From positions 31,402 through 95,401 of the forward strand of contig NZ_FQYU01000001.1 of NCBI RefSeq assembly GCF_900141855.1: DNA of 64,000 bases, written 5' to 3'. The position numbers and the translations under genes were made by a program. The notes beneath the pieces were generated by a model. The model made no database searches and had not been told where the DNA came from. It saw nothing but the letters and a program-made list of their open reading frames with translations. Source of the stretch: Pseudozobellia thermophila. Lineage in GTDB: Bacteria > Bacteroidota > Bacteroidia > Flavobacteriales > Flavobacteriaceae. Positions 6,096-16,024 of the stretch are shown piece after piece (position 1 is the stretch's first letter; each line of letters starts with the position of its first letter).

Positions 6096-8492
6096 CTCCG
6101 TCCTAAGGCTCTTGACAGGATTTTTATTGGCCGCCTTGATGGCCTGAAAGCTGACCGTTAGGATGGTAATGGCCAAGGCCCCGACGACGGCCAGGAGAAA
6201 GATCCACCATTCCAAGATCACGCGATACGGATACTCCTGCAACCAGCCGTTCATGACATAGTAGGAAATGGGAATGGCGATAAAGCATGAAATTAAGACC
6301 AACTTTAAAAAATCTTTCGAAAGCATGTTCCAGACATTAAAGGTAGAGGCCCCCAATACTTTACGCACGCCTATTTCCTTTTGGCGTTGCTCGGCCACAA
6401 AGGAGGTGAGCCCGAAGAGTCCGAGGCAACTGATCAAAATCGCCAAGGCGGTAAAAACGGCCGAAAGGGTGCCTATTCGTTCCTCGGCGGCGAATTTCTC
6501 CCCGTATTCCGAATCGACAAAGTCGTACTGAAAGGGAATATCGGGAAAGTGTTCTTTAAAGACCCTTTCTATCGTGGAAATATTTTCATTGGCACTTTGA
6601 TCGGGATTGAGCCGTAAATTGTAAAAACTGGTGTTGCCGTGTTTGTCATAGGCATAAATACCTTGTTTTACGGGTTCGTACGGCGATTGTGTAATCATGT
6701 CCTGTACCACACCGATTATTTTTAAGGGAGGAAAGGGGTCCTCAATATCGTCATCTGTAATGAACTTGCCAATCGGGTCGGTGAGTCCCATGTATTTCAT
6801 GGCCGTTTCATTGATAAGAACGGCATTGGAATCGCTGGCGAACTCCCTTGAAAAGTCCCGTCCCTTTACTATCTTGAGATTCAGCGATTTCGCGTACTCG
6901 GGCGTTACTTCCGTCCAGGCCAGGTCTTCCTGAAATCCTTCGGGCTTGCCCTCCCAATTGTAACCACCCCTGTTCGACCATATTTCGGTGGTCGGACTAC
7001 TCGACCCCGACATCTCGACCACCGCACCCGAAGCCAGGAACTCGTTTCGCAGCAAGTCGTATTTGCCGTCAAAATCACGGCTCATCACCGGTATCTGTAC
7101 CAGCCCTTCCTTATCGTAGCCCACGGGACGGTTCTTGGCATGGTTGATCTGTTGCATAACGATGACCGTGCCGATAATAAATGCCACAGAGACCGTAAAT
7201 TGGAGCACTACCAAAATCTTTCGTGGCAAACCCGCGTATTTTCCGGTGACCATGGTGCCCTTAAGCACGTCTACCGGCCTGAAGGAAGAGAGGTAGAGGG
7301 CAGGATAGCTTCCGGCAAGCAGGGAGGTAAAGAGAACGAACAGCAAGGAGGTGCCCCAAAAAACCGGGTTGTCCCACGGGAACTCAATTTCCTTTCGGGC
7401 CAAATCGTTAAATGCGTTCAAGGAGAGCAGTACGATCAGCACCGCCCAACCATAGGCGAACAGGACCACCAAAAACGACTCGCTCAAAAATTGATAGATC
7501 AACTGCTTGCGCTGGGAACCAATGGATTTTCGGATCCCTACCTCCTTGGCGCGCTTTTCCGACCTGGCCGTACTCAAGTTCATAAAATTGATGCAGGCCA
7601 ACAAGAGGACGAAGGCGCCGATAATACCGAACAACCATACGTATTTGATCCGTCCGCCCGACTGTTTGCCGTTTTCGAAATTGTTGCGCAGGTACCAATC
7701 CTTCATCGGCAACAAGAACAATTGCGGATTGAACTCGGCCGTTTCCTCGTTCAGGTCTTTCTTGACATCCTTAATGGTTTCCGTCACCTTTTCCATACTG
7801 GTATTATCGGCAATCTGGACGAACATTTGAAAGGAGTTGTTGCCCCATTGGTCTTCCGCATTTTTGATCCACTCAAAAAGGGAAAGGTATTTCTCCCAAG
7901 GCATGATGTATTCGAGGTCGTTGAAGGAATTGTTCACCGGTATATCCTCGTAGACGGCGGTCACTTCCATGTCGTATTGGCTATTGGCCTTGACTACCTT
8001 TCCTATGGGGTCTTCGTCCCCAAAAAGCGCATGGGCCACCGACTCGGAAAGCATAATGGAATTGATTTTTCGCAATCCGTTTTTTTCTCCCTTCAATATA
8101 TTGAGGCCAAGAAGCTCGGGAGCCTCTTCCTGCATAAAATTCCCTCTTCTCGAAAGGCTTTTCTCTTTGTAGTTCAGGTATACGGCATTGTTCCAAGACG
8201 ACATGACCAAATGCTTGAAATTGTCGGCGTAACCTTCCCTCAGCCCCATTTCCAAGGGGCGGGGTATGGCGGGCCCGGTACTGGTTTCACCGTTCAGGGT
8301 CTGCGACTGAAAGACCTGTGCGATACGCTCCTTTTTGCTAAAATAATCGTTGTGCGATAACTCATCGTTGATCCAAAGACCAATGATAAGGGCAACGGCC
8401 ATACCGAGGGCCAAACCTCCGATGTTGATAACGGAATACCCTTTGTTCTTTAAGAGGTTTCTCCAAGCGACCTTTAAGTAGTTTCTATACAT
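6093..8492 (-). CDS. FtsX/MacB-type ABC permease (second of two)
   Basis: A 799-residue inner-membrane permease of the MacB/FtsX superfamily in the long, duplicated form: an N-terminal membrane segment (INIGGLALGMAVALIIGLWI), a periplasmic domain, three segments around residues 285-430 with the motif RAKEVGIRKSIGS, a second periplasmic domain, and a C-terminal set with QKEIGVRKVLGAS. Such proteins couple cytoplasmic ATP hydrolysis to periplasmic movements rather than carrying substrate through the membrane. It is the last gene of the efflux operon, 25 bases after its paralogue, and ends with the same KSLRTE. The stop codon lies in the last unit of a heptamer array. Confidence 0.88.
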   Translation of the reverse strand: MYRNYLKVAWRNLLKNKGYSVINIGGLALGMAVALIIGLWINDELSHNDYFSKKERIAQVFQSQTLNGETSTGPAIPRPLEMGLREGYADNFKHLVMSSWNNAVYLNYKEKSLSRRGNFMQEEAPELLGLNILKGEKNGLRKINSIMLSESVAHALFGDEDPIGKVVKANSQYDMEVTAVYEDIPVNNSFNDLEYIMPWEKYLSLFEWIKNAEDQWGNNSFQMFVQIADNTSMEKVTETIKDVKKDLNEETAEFNPQLFLLPMKDWYLRNNFENGKQSGGRIKYVWLFGIIGAFVLLLACINFMNLSTARSEKRAKEVGIRKSIGSQRKQLIYQFLSESFLVVLFAYGWAVLIVLLSLNAFNDLARKEIEFPWDNPVFWGTSLLFVLFTSLLAGSYPALYLSSFRPVDVLKGTMVTGKYAGLPRKILVVLQFTVSVAFIIGTVIVMQQINHAKNRPVGYDKEGLVQIPVMSRDFDGKYDLLRNEFLASGAVVEMSGSSSPTTEIWSNRGGYNWEGKPEGFQEDLAWTEVTPEYAKSLNLKIVKGRDFSREFASDSNAVLINETAMKYMGLTDPIGKFITDDDIEDPFPPLKIIGVVQDMITQSPYEPVKQGIYAYDKHGNTSFYNLRLNPDQSANENISTIERVFKEHFPDIPFQYDFVDSEYGEKFAAEERIGTLSAVFTALAILISCLGLFGLTSFVAEQRQKEIGVRKVLGASTFNVWNMLSKDFLKLVLISCFIAIPISYYVMNGWLQEYPYRVILEWWIFLLAVVGALAITILTVSFQAIKAANKNPVKSLRTE

Positions 8493-8517
8493 GGTTTTTG
8501 TTTCTTAATTGATGTGA

Positions 8518-10953
8518 TTATTCGGTACGCAAACTTTTGACCGGATTTACCAAGGCCGCTTTTATACTTTGATAGCTGACCGTAATCACCGATATCAAAA
8601 CCGCTATAAATGACGCCAGGCCAAATACCCACCACGGAATGTCTATGCGATATGAAAAATCTTCGAGCCATCGGTTCATGGCATACCAGCCTATAGGCAG
8701 GGCCACTAGAATAGCGAGCACGACCAATTTTAAAAAGTCTACGGTCAAGGCATAGGCGACCTGTCCCACACTGGCCCCCAAAACCTTGCGCACCCCTATT
8801 TCCTTGGTGCGCTTTTGGGCATTGAAGGCCGCCAGGCCAAACAGCCCCAAGCAGGCGATCAAAAGGGAGAGCAATGTAAAAATGATAAAGATGTTACCTA
8901 GCCTTTGTTCGCTTACATAGATATCGTTAAAGGCGTCTTCCATAAAATAATAATCGAATGGTTCCCCGGGCACTATAGTATTCCAAACCGCTTCAATTTG
9001 AGCAATTGCATTGGCAAAGTCACCCGCCTTAATTCTTACGGCCATGGCATAGGCCCCATCCTCCAAGTGCAGGCTTACCGCGTCTATATCCTCTTTTAAC
9101 GACGCAATATGAAAATCCTTTAAAACCCCAATGACCGTGTAGTAGGTAGGGTTCTCCGAATCAAAATCGGGCGTATAGCGCTTGCCCAAGGCCTCTTGCG
9201 GACTCAGGTTCATTATTCGCGTAGCCGTTTCGTTCAAAATGATGGCCGTAGAGTCGTTGCCATAAGACCTATCAAAACCACGCCCCGCCACCAGTTCAAA
9301 ATCCATGGTGGAAATATAGTCGTAATCGACGCCCCAGGTCTGCATATTCACCGCGGATTCTGCCGAGTTTTTATCCGTATCGGGGCGAAACGTGGTATCG
9401 CTACGGGATGAGGGGGTAGGAAAATAGCTGCTCATTGTAGCACTCTCGACAAAACCTAATTGTTCCACCTGTTCCTTAAAGGACGATGCCTTGTCCCCTG
9501 CCGTAAAGACATCGTTAACGATCAAGACCTGATCTTTCGAGAACCCTAGGTCTTTGCCTTGTATATACTTTAATTGTTGATACACTACCAAGGTACTGAT
9601 GATCAGAAAAACCGAAATGGCAAATTGAAACACGACGAGGGAATTCCTAATTTTACCTCCCCCCACACTGCCTCCATTACCACCCTTTAACACCGCCGCG
9701 GGTTTAAAACGCGACATAAAAAAAGCAGGGTAACTTCCCGAAAACAACCCCAAGACCATGACGGAAGCGAATAAAATCAACCAAAAAACGGGAGAACCAA
9801 AGGGTATCTCGATATCCTTATCGGCAAGGTCATTAAAAAAGGGCAAGGCCACAACGGCCAAAACCATGGCCAAAACCATGGCCAAAAGAGCCACCAATCC
9901 CGATTCAACCAAAAACTGCCGTACCAGGTTCCTTTTATTGGAGCCCAAGGTCTTTCTAACCCCAACTTCCTTGGCCCTTTTAAGGGAATGGGCGGTTGAA
10001 AGGTTCATGAAGTTGACACTGGCCAAGATCAAGAGAAAAATAGCAATAAACGTAAGGATGTATATGCTTTGTATGTCATTGTTCGCACTCATTTCCCCTA
10101 CCTTATGGGAATTTAAATGGATATCGGTCAAGGGAATGGTGCTAAAGATCAAATGATTGCCACTGGCCTTGAACTGCGCTTCGGTGATCCCGGGCATAAA
10201 TTGTTGGACACCGGGAATAACATATTTACCCAAAAGGCCGCGCAACTGTTCTTGAATTTGGTCTGCATTGACCGTAGGAAGTAATTTGATGAAGGTCTGG
10301 TAATTATTGCTGCCCCAATTGCCCACTACGGCATCTTCGTATCCGGCCATGGCCTCAAAAACGGTATACCCTCTCAGAAAGGAATTTTGTGGAAAATCTT
10401 CGATAACCCCGACAATGGTAAAGTTTTCCTCATTGTTAAGCACCATATTTTGCCCCACCGCATTGTCAATGGGAAAATGCTTTTCGGCGGCCGTTCTGGT
10501 CAAGACCAAGGTATTCGGGTCTTTCAGGGCCGTAGTGGCATCACCTGCCAATAAGGACACACCGAACATTTCGAAGAAAGAGGGGTCGACATAGGTAGTA
10601 TGTTCTTCCTTTACATTTGCCAGATCATCGGCCTTGCGCACAAGTGCGCTACCACGTGTTCTAAAGCGGGTTACCAACTCAATTTCTGAAAAGTCGGATT
10701 TGAGTACTTCGGCCATAGGGGCCGGCGTAACGGCAAATTCACGTTCATCCCCGCCAAATTTGATATTGTTGTTTACGCGATGGATCCGTTCCGCATCGGG
10801 AAACATTTTATCATAGCTCAATTCATCGTAGATATACAGGGAAATAAGCAACCCCCCGGCCATTCCCACGGCAAGGCCAAAAGTGTTTAAAAACGTAAAG
10901 AAAGGCTGCTTTTTTAGGCTTCGCCAAGCGATTTTGATATAGTTTCTGAACAT
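8518..10953 (-). CDS. FtsX/MacB-type ABC permease (first of two)
   Basis: An 811-residue paralogue of the following permease with the same layout: one N-terminal membrane segment, a MacB-like periplasmic domain, a middle set of segments with RAKEVGVRKTLGS, a second periplasmic domain, and three C-terminal segments with TKEIGVRKVLGAS. Two permeases served by one ATPase suggest a heterodimer, or alternative partners. It lies 104 bases after the ATPase gene on the same strand. The operon context (TolC, adaptor, ATPase) points to MacAB-like extrusion of periplasmic compounds; the substrate is unknown. Confidence 0.88.
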   Translation of the reverse strand: MFRNYIKIAWRSLKKQPFFTFLNTFGLAVGMAGGLLISLYIYDELSYDKMFPDAERIHRVNNNIKFGGDEREFAVTPAPMAEVLKSDFSEIELVTRFRTRGSALVRKADDLANVKEEHTTYVDPSFFEMFGVSLLAGDATTALKDPNTLVLTRTAAEKHFPIDNAVGQNMVLNNEENFTIVGVIEDFPQNSFLRGYTVFEAMAGYEDAVVGNWGSNNYQTFIKLLPTVNADQIQEQLRGLLGKYVIPGVQQFMPGITEAQFKASGNHLIFSTIPLTDIHLNSHKVGEMSANNDIQSIYILTFIAIFLLILASVNFMNLSTAHSLKRAKEVGVRKTLGSNKRNLVRQFLVESGLVALLAMVLAMVLAVVALPFFNDLADKDIEIPFGSPVFWLILFASVMVLGLFSGSYPAFFMSRFKPAAVLKGGNGGSVGGGKIRNSLVVFQFAISVFLIISTLVVYQQLKYIQGKDLGFSKDQVLIVNDVFTAGDKASSFKEQVEQLGFVESATMSSYFPTPSSRSDTTFRPDTDKNSAESAVNMQTWGVDYDYISTMDFELVAGRGFDRSYGNDSTAIILNETATRIMNLSPQEALGKRYTPDFDSENPTYYTVIGVLKDFHIASLKEDIDAVSLHLEDGAYAMAVRIKAGDFANAIAQIEAVWNTIVPGEPFDYYFMEDAFNDIYVSEQRLGNIFIIFTLLSLLIACLGLFGLAAFNAQKRTKEIGVRKVLGASVGQVAYALTVDFLKLVVLAILVALPIGWYAMNRWLEDFSYRIDIPWWVFGLASFIAVLISVITVSYQSIKAALVNPVKSLRTE

Positions 10954-11057
10954 GGTCTTCGTTTTTTGATTGATTCCCTAAAACAATTTATCCGTGATTA
11001 AGGGATAAGCTGGGTTGGTTTTGGTTGGTTATTTGTTGATCGATGAATAAACTCCCC

Positions 11058-11753
11058 CTACATCATGGCCCCTATGGCCCTGTTCTGACTTTCGGTAACG
11101 ATTTGGCCATCGAATAGGTTTACTACCCTATGGGCATAGTGCGAATCCCTATCGGAGTGCGTTACCATAACAATGGTAGTGCCTTCTTGGTTCAGTTCCG
11201 TTAACAGGTTCATTACCTCGATTCCGTTCTTGGAATCCAGGTTACCCGTAGGCTCATCGGCCAATATGAGTTTTGGGTTTGTAACCACTGCCCTTGAGAT
11301 GGCCACACGTTGCTGTTGCCCACCCGACAACTGCTGTGGAAAGTGCTTCTCCCTATGGGCGATCTTCATTCGCTCCAACACCCTCATTACCTTTTCCTTT
11401 CGCTCTGCTTTACCCATTTTCAAATAGATAAGCGGCAGCTCCACATTTTCGTAGACCGTTAGCTCGTCGATCAGGTTAAAGCTTTGAAAGACAAATCCCA
11501 GGTTCCCCTTTCTCAACTGCGTACGTTGACTCTCTTTTAGCCCCCCGACCTCATGCCCGGCAAAGTTGTAACTGCCTTCGGTGGGATTGTCCAGCATGCC
11601 TATAATATTCAGCAAGGTAGATTTTCCACAACCGGACGGCCCCATGATGGCCACAAATTCACCATCTTCCACTTTGAGGTTCACATTGTTCAAGGCCAAG
11701 GTCTCCACCTCTTCCGTTCGAAAGCTCTTTTTTAAATTTTGGATCGTTATCAT
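11058..11753 (-). CDS. ABC transporter ATPase, MacB/LolD type
   Basis: A 231-residue ATPase counted from the ATG at 11753 (MITIQNL). A GTG 39 bases upstream would add 13 residues that do not look like family sequence. Motifs: Walker A GPSGCGKST near residue 41, Q-loop Gln in VFQSFN, signature LSGGQQQR, Walker B LILADEPTGNLDS, and switch His in VTHSD. The ADEPTGNLD string is typical of the LolD/MacB/FtsE class, which energises FtsX-type permeases. It lies between the adaptor gene and the two permease genes and should power both. Confidence 0.92.
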   Translation of the reverse strand: MITIQNLKKSFRTEEVETLALNNVNLKVEDGEFVAIMGPSGCGKSTLLNIIGMLDNPTEGSYNFAGHEVGGLKESQRTQLRKGNLGFVFQSFNLIDELTVYENVELPLIYLKMGKAERKEKVMRVLERMKIAHREKHFPQQLSGGQQQRVAISRAVVTNPKLILADEPTGNLDSKNGIEVMNLLTELNQEGTTIVMVTHSDRDSHYAHRVVNLFDGQIVTESQNRAIGAMM

Positions 11754-11821
11754 CTTGTTCTGTTTGATTTTAATGGGTTGATATAATGACACCTAAATAA
11801 GCCAGATGTGACGCTTTTCTT

Positions 11822-13072
11822 TTATTTCAATACAATTCTTTCCGCTTCGCCAAAGCTATCGTAATTGCTCGTAATCACTTTTTCACCGGCATCGAGGCCT
11901 TCAAGTATTTCGTAGTACCTGGAGTTCTGTTTGCCGATTCGGATCGGTCTTTTTAAGGCCTCTCCACCATCGGGACCTACCACAAAGATCCATTGGCCGC
12001 CCGTGCTCTGAAAAAAGCTTCCTTTCGGTACCAACAAGGCCTGGTTGGATTCGCCCAACTGCAGTTTTATATTGTAGCTCTGCCCGGCGCGTATGGTTTC
12101 GGGCTTGTTTTCGGTAAAGACAAGATCTACGCGAAACCTTCCGCTACGTACTTCGGGGTATACCTTTCTGACCCTCAAGGCGTATTCCTTTCCATTACGT
12201 TCCAAAACGGCACTTAAGTCGCGCTTTACCCGGTCTATATAATGTTCGTCTATATCGGCCTCAATTTTGTAATCGGTCAGCACGTTGATCTGCCCTATGC
12301 GTTGGCCTTGTGATATATTCTGGCCTATTTCGGCATCGAGATACCCCAATTGCCCATCGGCAGGCGCCCGCACATTTAAATGATCCAGACGCTGGTACAC
12401 CATGCCCAGTGTTTTCTGCATACGGGCCAAATCGGCATCGAGACCTTTTAAGGATGTTTCGCGAAGCTCATCATCGTTTTCTGTCTGCTTCTTTATTATT
12501 TCATACTGCTTTTTCGAAAGCTCGTAATCTTCCTTTGATTTTAAATAGACTTCCCTCGATATGAGCTCATCATCATAAAGCGCCTGGTTTTGTTCAAAAT
12601 TCCTTTTTAATCGCTGAAGATCCGTACTGGCGGTGGCCAAGGACCGACGCCCTTCCACTTGGCGTGAATCGAAGGTCAATTTTGTAGACCGTAGATCGTT
12701 CTGCTTCAAAGCCAAGTTACTTTCACTGGCCAAAATTTGCTCATAAAGGTTCATGTTCTCCAATTTTAGGATAATGTCACCTTTCTTTACCATAGCCCCC
12801 TCTTCTATCAACTTCTCGGTAACACGCCCCCCCTCGTAAGCATCCATATAAATGGTGGTAATAGGTGCCACATTGCCGTTGATGGTAATGTAATCGTCAA
12901 ATTTGCCGTGGGTCACCTCGGCGATCGAAAGTTTGTCCTTCTCCGTTCTAAAGGTAGACACCGAATTGGCGAACAACAGCTGATAGCCTACAAAGAGCAA
13001 TAACAAGCCTATTGCCATATACCCATAATGTTTGGGGCGTAACCCTTTTTTCTTTTCTAATTGTATATCCAT
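11822..13072 (-). CDS. Periplasmic adaptor of tripartite efflux pump (HlyD/MacA family)
   Basis: A 416-residue membrane-fusion protein. It has an N-terminal membrane anchor (YGYMAIGLLLLFVGYQLLF), a split lipoyl/biotinyl-like domain (EGAMVKKGDIILKLEN and the later RAPADGQLGYLDAEIGQNISQG), a long coiled-coil hairpin between them (about residues 110-215), then beta-barrel and membrane-proximal domains. Such adaptors link the inner-membrane permease to a TolC channel across the periplasm. It lies 19 bases after the TolC-like gene and 68 before the ATPase start, all on the same strand. Confidence 0.9.
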   Translation of the reverse strand: MDIQLEKKKGLRPKHYGYMAIGLLLLFVGYQLLFANSVSTFRTEKDKLSIAEVTHGKFDDYITINGNVAPITTIYMDAYEGGRVTEKLIEEGAMVKKGDIILKLENMNLYEQILASESNLALKQNDLRSTKLTFDSRQVEGRRSLATASTDLQRLKRNFEQNQALYDDELISREVYLKSKEDYELSKKQYEIIKKQTENDDELRETSLKGLDADLARMQKTLGMVYQRLDHLNVRAPADGQLGYLDAEIGQNISQGQRIGQINVLTDYKIEADIDEHYIDRVKRDLSAVLERNGKEYALRVRKVYPEVRSGRFRVDLVFTENKPETIRAGQSYNIKLQLGESNQALLVPKGSFFQSTGGQWIFVVGPDGGEALKRPIRIGKQNSRYYEILEGLDAGEKVITSNYDSFGEAERIVLK

Positions 13073-13091
13073 CGTACCTATTGATCTAAAT

Positions 13092-14438
13092 CTAATTTAT
13101 ATTAAACACCGGCAGCCCCCTGTAAAAGTCCAGGGTGCTTTTATTTATTTCCACCTTAAGCCGTACCTGTAAATTCTCGTTCTGGGCACTGGCGAACAAA
13201 TTTTTCGCCGTAAAGAGCTCCAAGGCACTGACCAGTCCTTTCTCGTATCGTTTCTGCGCAATGGTAAAGGCCAAGTTTTGAGCCTCTACCTTTTTATCGC
13301 TCTGCGCCAATTCTACCAATAGCGAATTGTAATCCTGCACCAATTGCCGAATGGTCTGAAAAAGCACCTGCTCTTGGGTCTTTAAATTATTCTCTGCCCT
13401 AAGCTTTTCTATCTTGGCCTGCTTTACCCTTGACCATGCCGACCCACCGTTGCTTATGGGAACACTCAGGCTAACACCTATATACTGCGAGGTATTGTCC
13501 CTAAACTGCTCCCTAAAGGGCAATGTTTTCCCCAGGGAGTCGCGTGTGGTCTCGAAGTATCCGGTACCCACACCGGCAAAAAGGGATAGGGAGGGGTATA
13601 GCCTACCACGTGATACGGCCAACTGTTTTTTGGCCGCTTTGGCCCTAAGTTCCTGTGCCTTTATCAACGGAAGAAAATCCCTGGCCTCGTTATACACCAA
13701 ATCCGACTTTATTTCCTCCTTATCAAAATCCAAGGTAACACTATCCAACGGTTCTTGGATATCGATGTCGGAGGTATTCTCCAGGTTCATTTCTTGGATC
13801 AAGGTCAATTTGGCGGTCGCCAACTGATTTTTGCTCTGGGTAAGGTTCAGCTCGTCGGTCAACAATAAAGATTCCGCCTCATATAGATCCGCCCCTGCCT
13901 TTAGCCCCAATTCGATCTGTTTTTTGACCAACTCATAATTGGCTTTGGAAACGGCCAACTGCTCTTGCGATATGGCCACCAACCCCTCGAAAAACTGAAT
14001 GTCATAAAAGGCCTGCATTACCCTAAAGGCCAAAAGAAATTTCTGTTGCAGTACCTCTTCTTGCGTGGCCTTGTACAAAAACTTAGAAGCCTTGATCGCA
14101 TTTATTTTTTGAAAGCCCTGAAACAGGTCTATCGAAGATTCCAAGGAATAGTTATTGGTAAAGAAATCGGTGGTTACGATATCGTTGGTAAAAGGATCCG
14201 TACTACGCCCAAAATTGATGTAATAGTTGGAGGACCCATTGACCGTCGGCAACAGGTTACGAATAGATTGGGCGTAGGTTTCCTTTTGCGATAGGTTGGT
14301 ATACTCATAATCGTTGAGCTGTAAATTGTTTTCCAGCGCATAGGCAACACATTCATCCAATGTCCAGACTTCTTGTCCGGCCAATTTGGCGGATAGGAGC
14401 AACAAAATCATTATTAAAAGCTTGATCAGGTAATTCAT
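13092..14438 (-). CDS. TolC-family outer-membrane efflux channel
   Basis: A 448-residue outer-membrane protein with a signal peptide (LIKLLIMILLLLSAKLAG, cut near residue 21) and two long helical repeats of the TolC/OEP family, recognisable at EVWTLDECVAYALENN and the repeated helices around residues 180-220 and 355-410 (QKRYEKGLVSALELFTA). Three copies form the exit duct of a tripartite pump. It is the first gene of the efflux operon and diverges from the NtrC-type regulator gene 208 bases away. Confidence 0.92.
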   Translation of the reverse strand: MNYLIKLLIMILLLLSAKLAGQEVWTLDECVAYALENNLQLNDYEYTNLSQKETYAQSIRNLLPTVNGSSNYYINFGRSTDPFTNDIVTTDFFTNNYSLESSIDLFQGFQKINAIKASKFLYKATQEEVLQQKFLLAFRVMQAFYDIQFFEGLVAISQEQLAVSKANYELVKKQIELGLKAGADLYEAESLLLTDELNLTQSKNQLATAKLTLIQEMNLENTSDIDIQEPLDSVTLDFDKEEIKSDLVYNEARDFLPLIKAQELRAKAAKKQLAVSRGRLYPSLSLFAGVGTGYFETTRDSLGKTLPFREQFRDNTSQYIGVSLSVPISNGGSAWSRVKQAKIEKLRAENNLKTQEQVLFQTIRQLVQDYNSLLVELAQSDKKVEAQNLAFTIAQKRYEKGLVSALELFTAKNLFASAQNENLQVRLKVEINKSTLDFYRGLPVFNIN

Positions 14439-14461
14439 ATCATTTCAGATGTGCCAAACTT

Positions 14462-14480
14462 ACAACGATTCCCGTGCCAA
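14462..14480 (-). promoter_or_regulatory. Possible sigma-54 promoter of the efflux operon
   Basis: On the minus strand, 24-35 bases before the tolC-like ATG, TTGGCACG gives a full match to the -24 element of sigma-54 promoters (TTGGCACG). At the correct distance the -12 element reads TCGTT instead of TTGCW, so the key GC is GT. The match is therefore half good. The adjacent gene encodes a sigma-54 activator, which raises its likelihood. Confidence 0.4.
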
Positions 14481-14646
14481 CAACACAAAATATTGTATAT
14501 CAATGTATTACAAATAAAAAATAAAAATCACCCCCATTCAACTGTAAAAAATATGTACAACAATTGTCCAATTTTTAGACAGTAAGGCAAAAACCTCAAA
14601 AGCATGTTGTAGTTTTAGGTGCAACCGTAAAGCTTCCGGCAATCAA

Positions 14647-16014
14647 ATGATAGATGCGAAGATTTTGATCATTGACGACAACAAGAGCGTTCTCAGTGCC
14701 CTGGAAATTCTATTGCAATTTGAATTCAGGGATATTCGGACCATTTCGAACCCGAACCAGATTACCTCCTATCCGAATTTAAAGGAGGTTGACATCGTGC
14801 TGCTCGACATGAATTTCTCAGCCGGGGTAAATACGGGGAACGAAGGTTTGTTCTGGCTGCGCGAGCTACGGAAAAAGGCGCCCCAGACCTCCGTTATAAT
14901 GATGACGGCCTATGGCGCCGTCGACCTGGCGGTAAAAGCCCTGAAGGAGGGGGCATCCGATTTTATTCTAAAACCTTGGAACAACGACAAACTGTTGGCC
15001 ACGGTCAAATCGGCCTATGAGCTTAGAAAATCGAAGAAACAGGTCACTGAACTCAAGCGTAAGGAAAGCCACCTGAAACAGGTCATCAACCAGAACAAGA
15101 ATTACATTATTGGCAATTCAAAGGCCCTAAACTCGGTTTTAAAACTGGTATCAAAAGTGGCGAAGACCGATGTAAACGTATTGATTACGGGCGAAAACGG
15201 TACGGGCAAGGAGCTCATAGCCCGCGAACTCCATAAACTGTCGAGTAGGTGCAACGAGGTTTTTATATCGGTAGACATGGGGTCGATTTCCGAAAACCTG
15301 TTCGAAAGTGAGCTTTTCGGGCATGTAAAGGGTTCTTTTACGGATGCCAAGGAAGACCGCGCCGGAAAATTCGAGGCCGCCAATGGCGGTACCCTGTTCT
15401 TGGATGAGATTGGCAACCTATCGCTGCAGGCCCAGGCCAAACTGCTGTCGGCCATCCAGAACCGAACAATCGTCAGGGTAGGTTCCAACCGGCCCGTTCC
15501 GGTCGATATCCGCTTGATCTGTGCAACGAACGAAGATTTGGATAAAATGGTAGTGGAGGGGCTTTTTAGGGAAGACCTGCTGTACCGGATCAATACCATA
15601 CGCATCGAAGTACCGGCCCTCAGGGAACGCGATCAGGATATTTTGGTCCTGGCCGATTTTTACCTACGGAAATTCGCCTCCAAATACGGAAAAAACGGAC
15701 TCCGGATCAACCAGGCCGCCCAAGAAAAATTGATGGCCTACAAATGGCCCGGAAACATCAGGGAACTGCTGCACACCATTGAGAGGGCCGTTATCCTTTC
15801 CGAGGGAAATGTCCTCAAGCCCGATGATTTTTTGCTGAGCAACAAAACTGCGATGGCCACCCACGTGAACGGTCCGGCAACCTTGGAAGAAATGGAACAG
15901 GTAATGATCGAAAGGGCCCTCGAGCAAAACGGGGGCAACTATAGCGCGGCCGCCGAACAGTTGGGCATTTCAAGGCAAACGCTCTATAACAAACTCAAGA
16001 AAATAGGAAAATAA
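14647..16014 (+). CDS. Sigma-54-dependent response regulator (NtrC family)
   Basis: A 455-residue activator with three domains: receiver (about 1-120, phospho-acceptor Asp54 in VLLDMNF), AAA+ (about 150-385, Walker A GENGTGKE, Walker B LFLDEIG), and a Fis-type helix-turn-helix (NYSAAAEQLGISRQTLYNKL). The sigma-54 contact loop reads GSFTDA where the classical sequence is GAFTGA; the Phe and Thr that matter most are kept. The histidine kinase gene follows after 10 bases. Divergence from the efflux operon, and the sigma-54-like -24 box before that operon, suggest the operon is its target. Confidence 0.92.
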   Translation: MIDAKILIIDDNKSVLSALEILLQFEFRDIRTISNPNQITSYPNLKEVDIVLLDMNFSAGVNTGNEGLFWLRELRKKAPQTSVIMMTAYGAVDLAVKALKEGASDFILKPWNNDKLLATVKSAYELRKSKKQVTELKRKESHLKQVINQNKNYIIGNSKALNSVLKLVSKVAKTDVNVLITGENGTGKELIARELHKLSSRCNEVFISVDMGSISENLFESELFGHVKGSFTDAKEDRAGKFEAANGGTLFLDEIGNLSLQAQAKLLSAIQNRTIVRVGSNRPVPVDIRLICATNEDLDKMVVEGLFREDLLYRINTIRIEVPALRERDQDILVLADFYLRKFASKYGKNGLRINQAAQEKLMAYKWPGNIRELLHTIERAVILSEGNVLKPDDFLLSNKTAMATHVNGPATLEEMEQVMIERALEQNGGNYSAAAEQLGISRQTLYNKLKKIGK

Positions 16015-16024
16015 GCCCCTAAAA

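Noticed and set aside
7140..8360. 406-codon open frame on the plus strand
   Set aside because: It lies wholly antisense to the well-supported ABC permease gene and its translation has no domain character.
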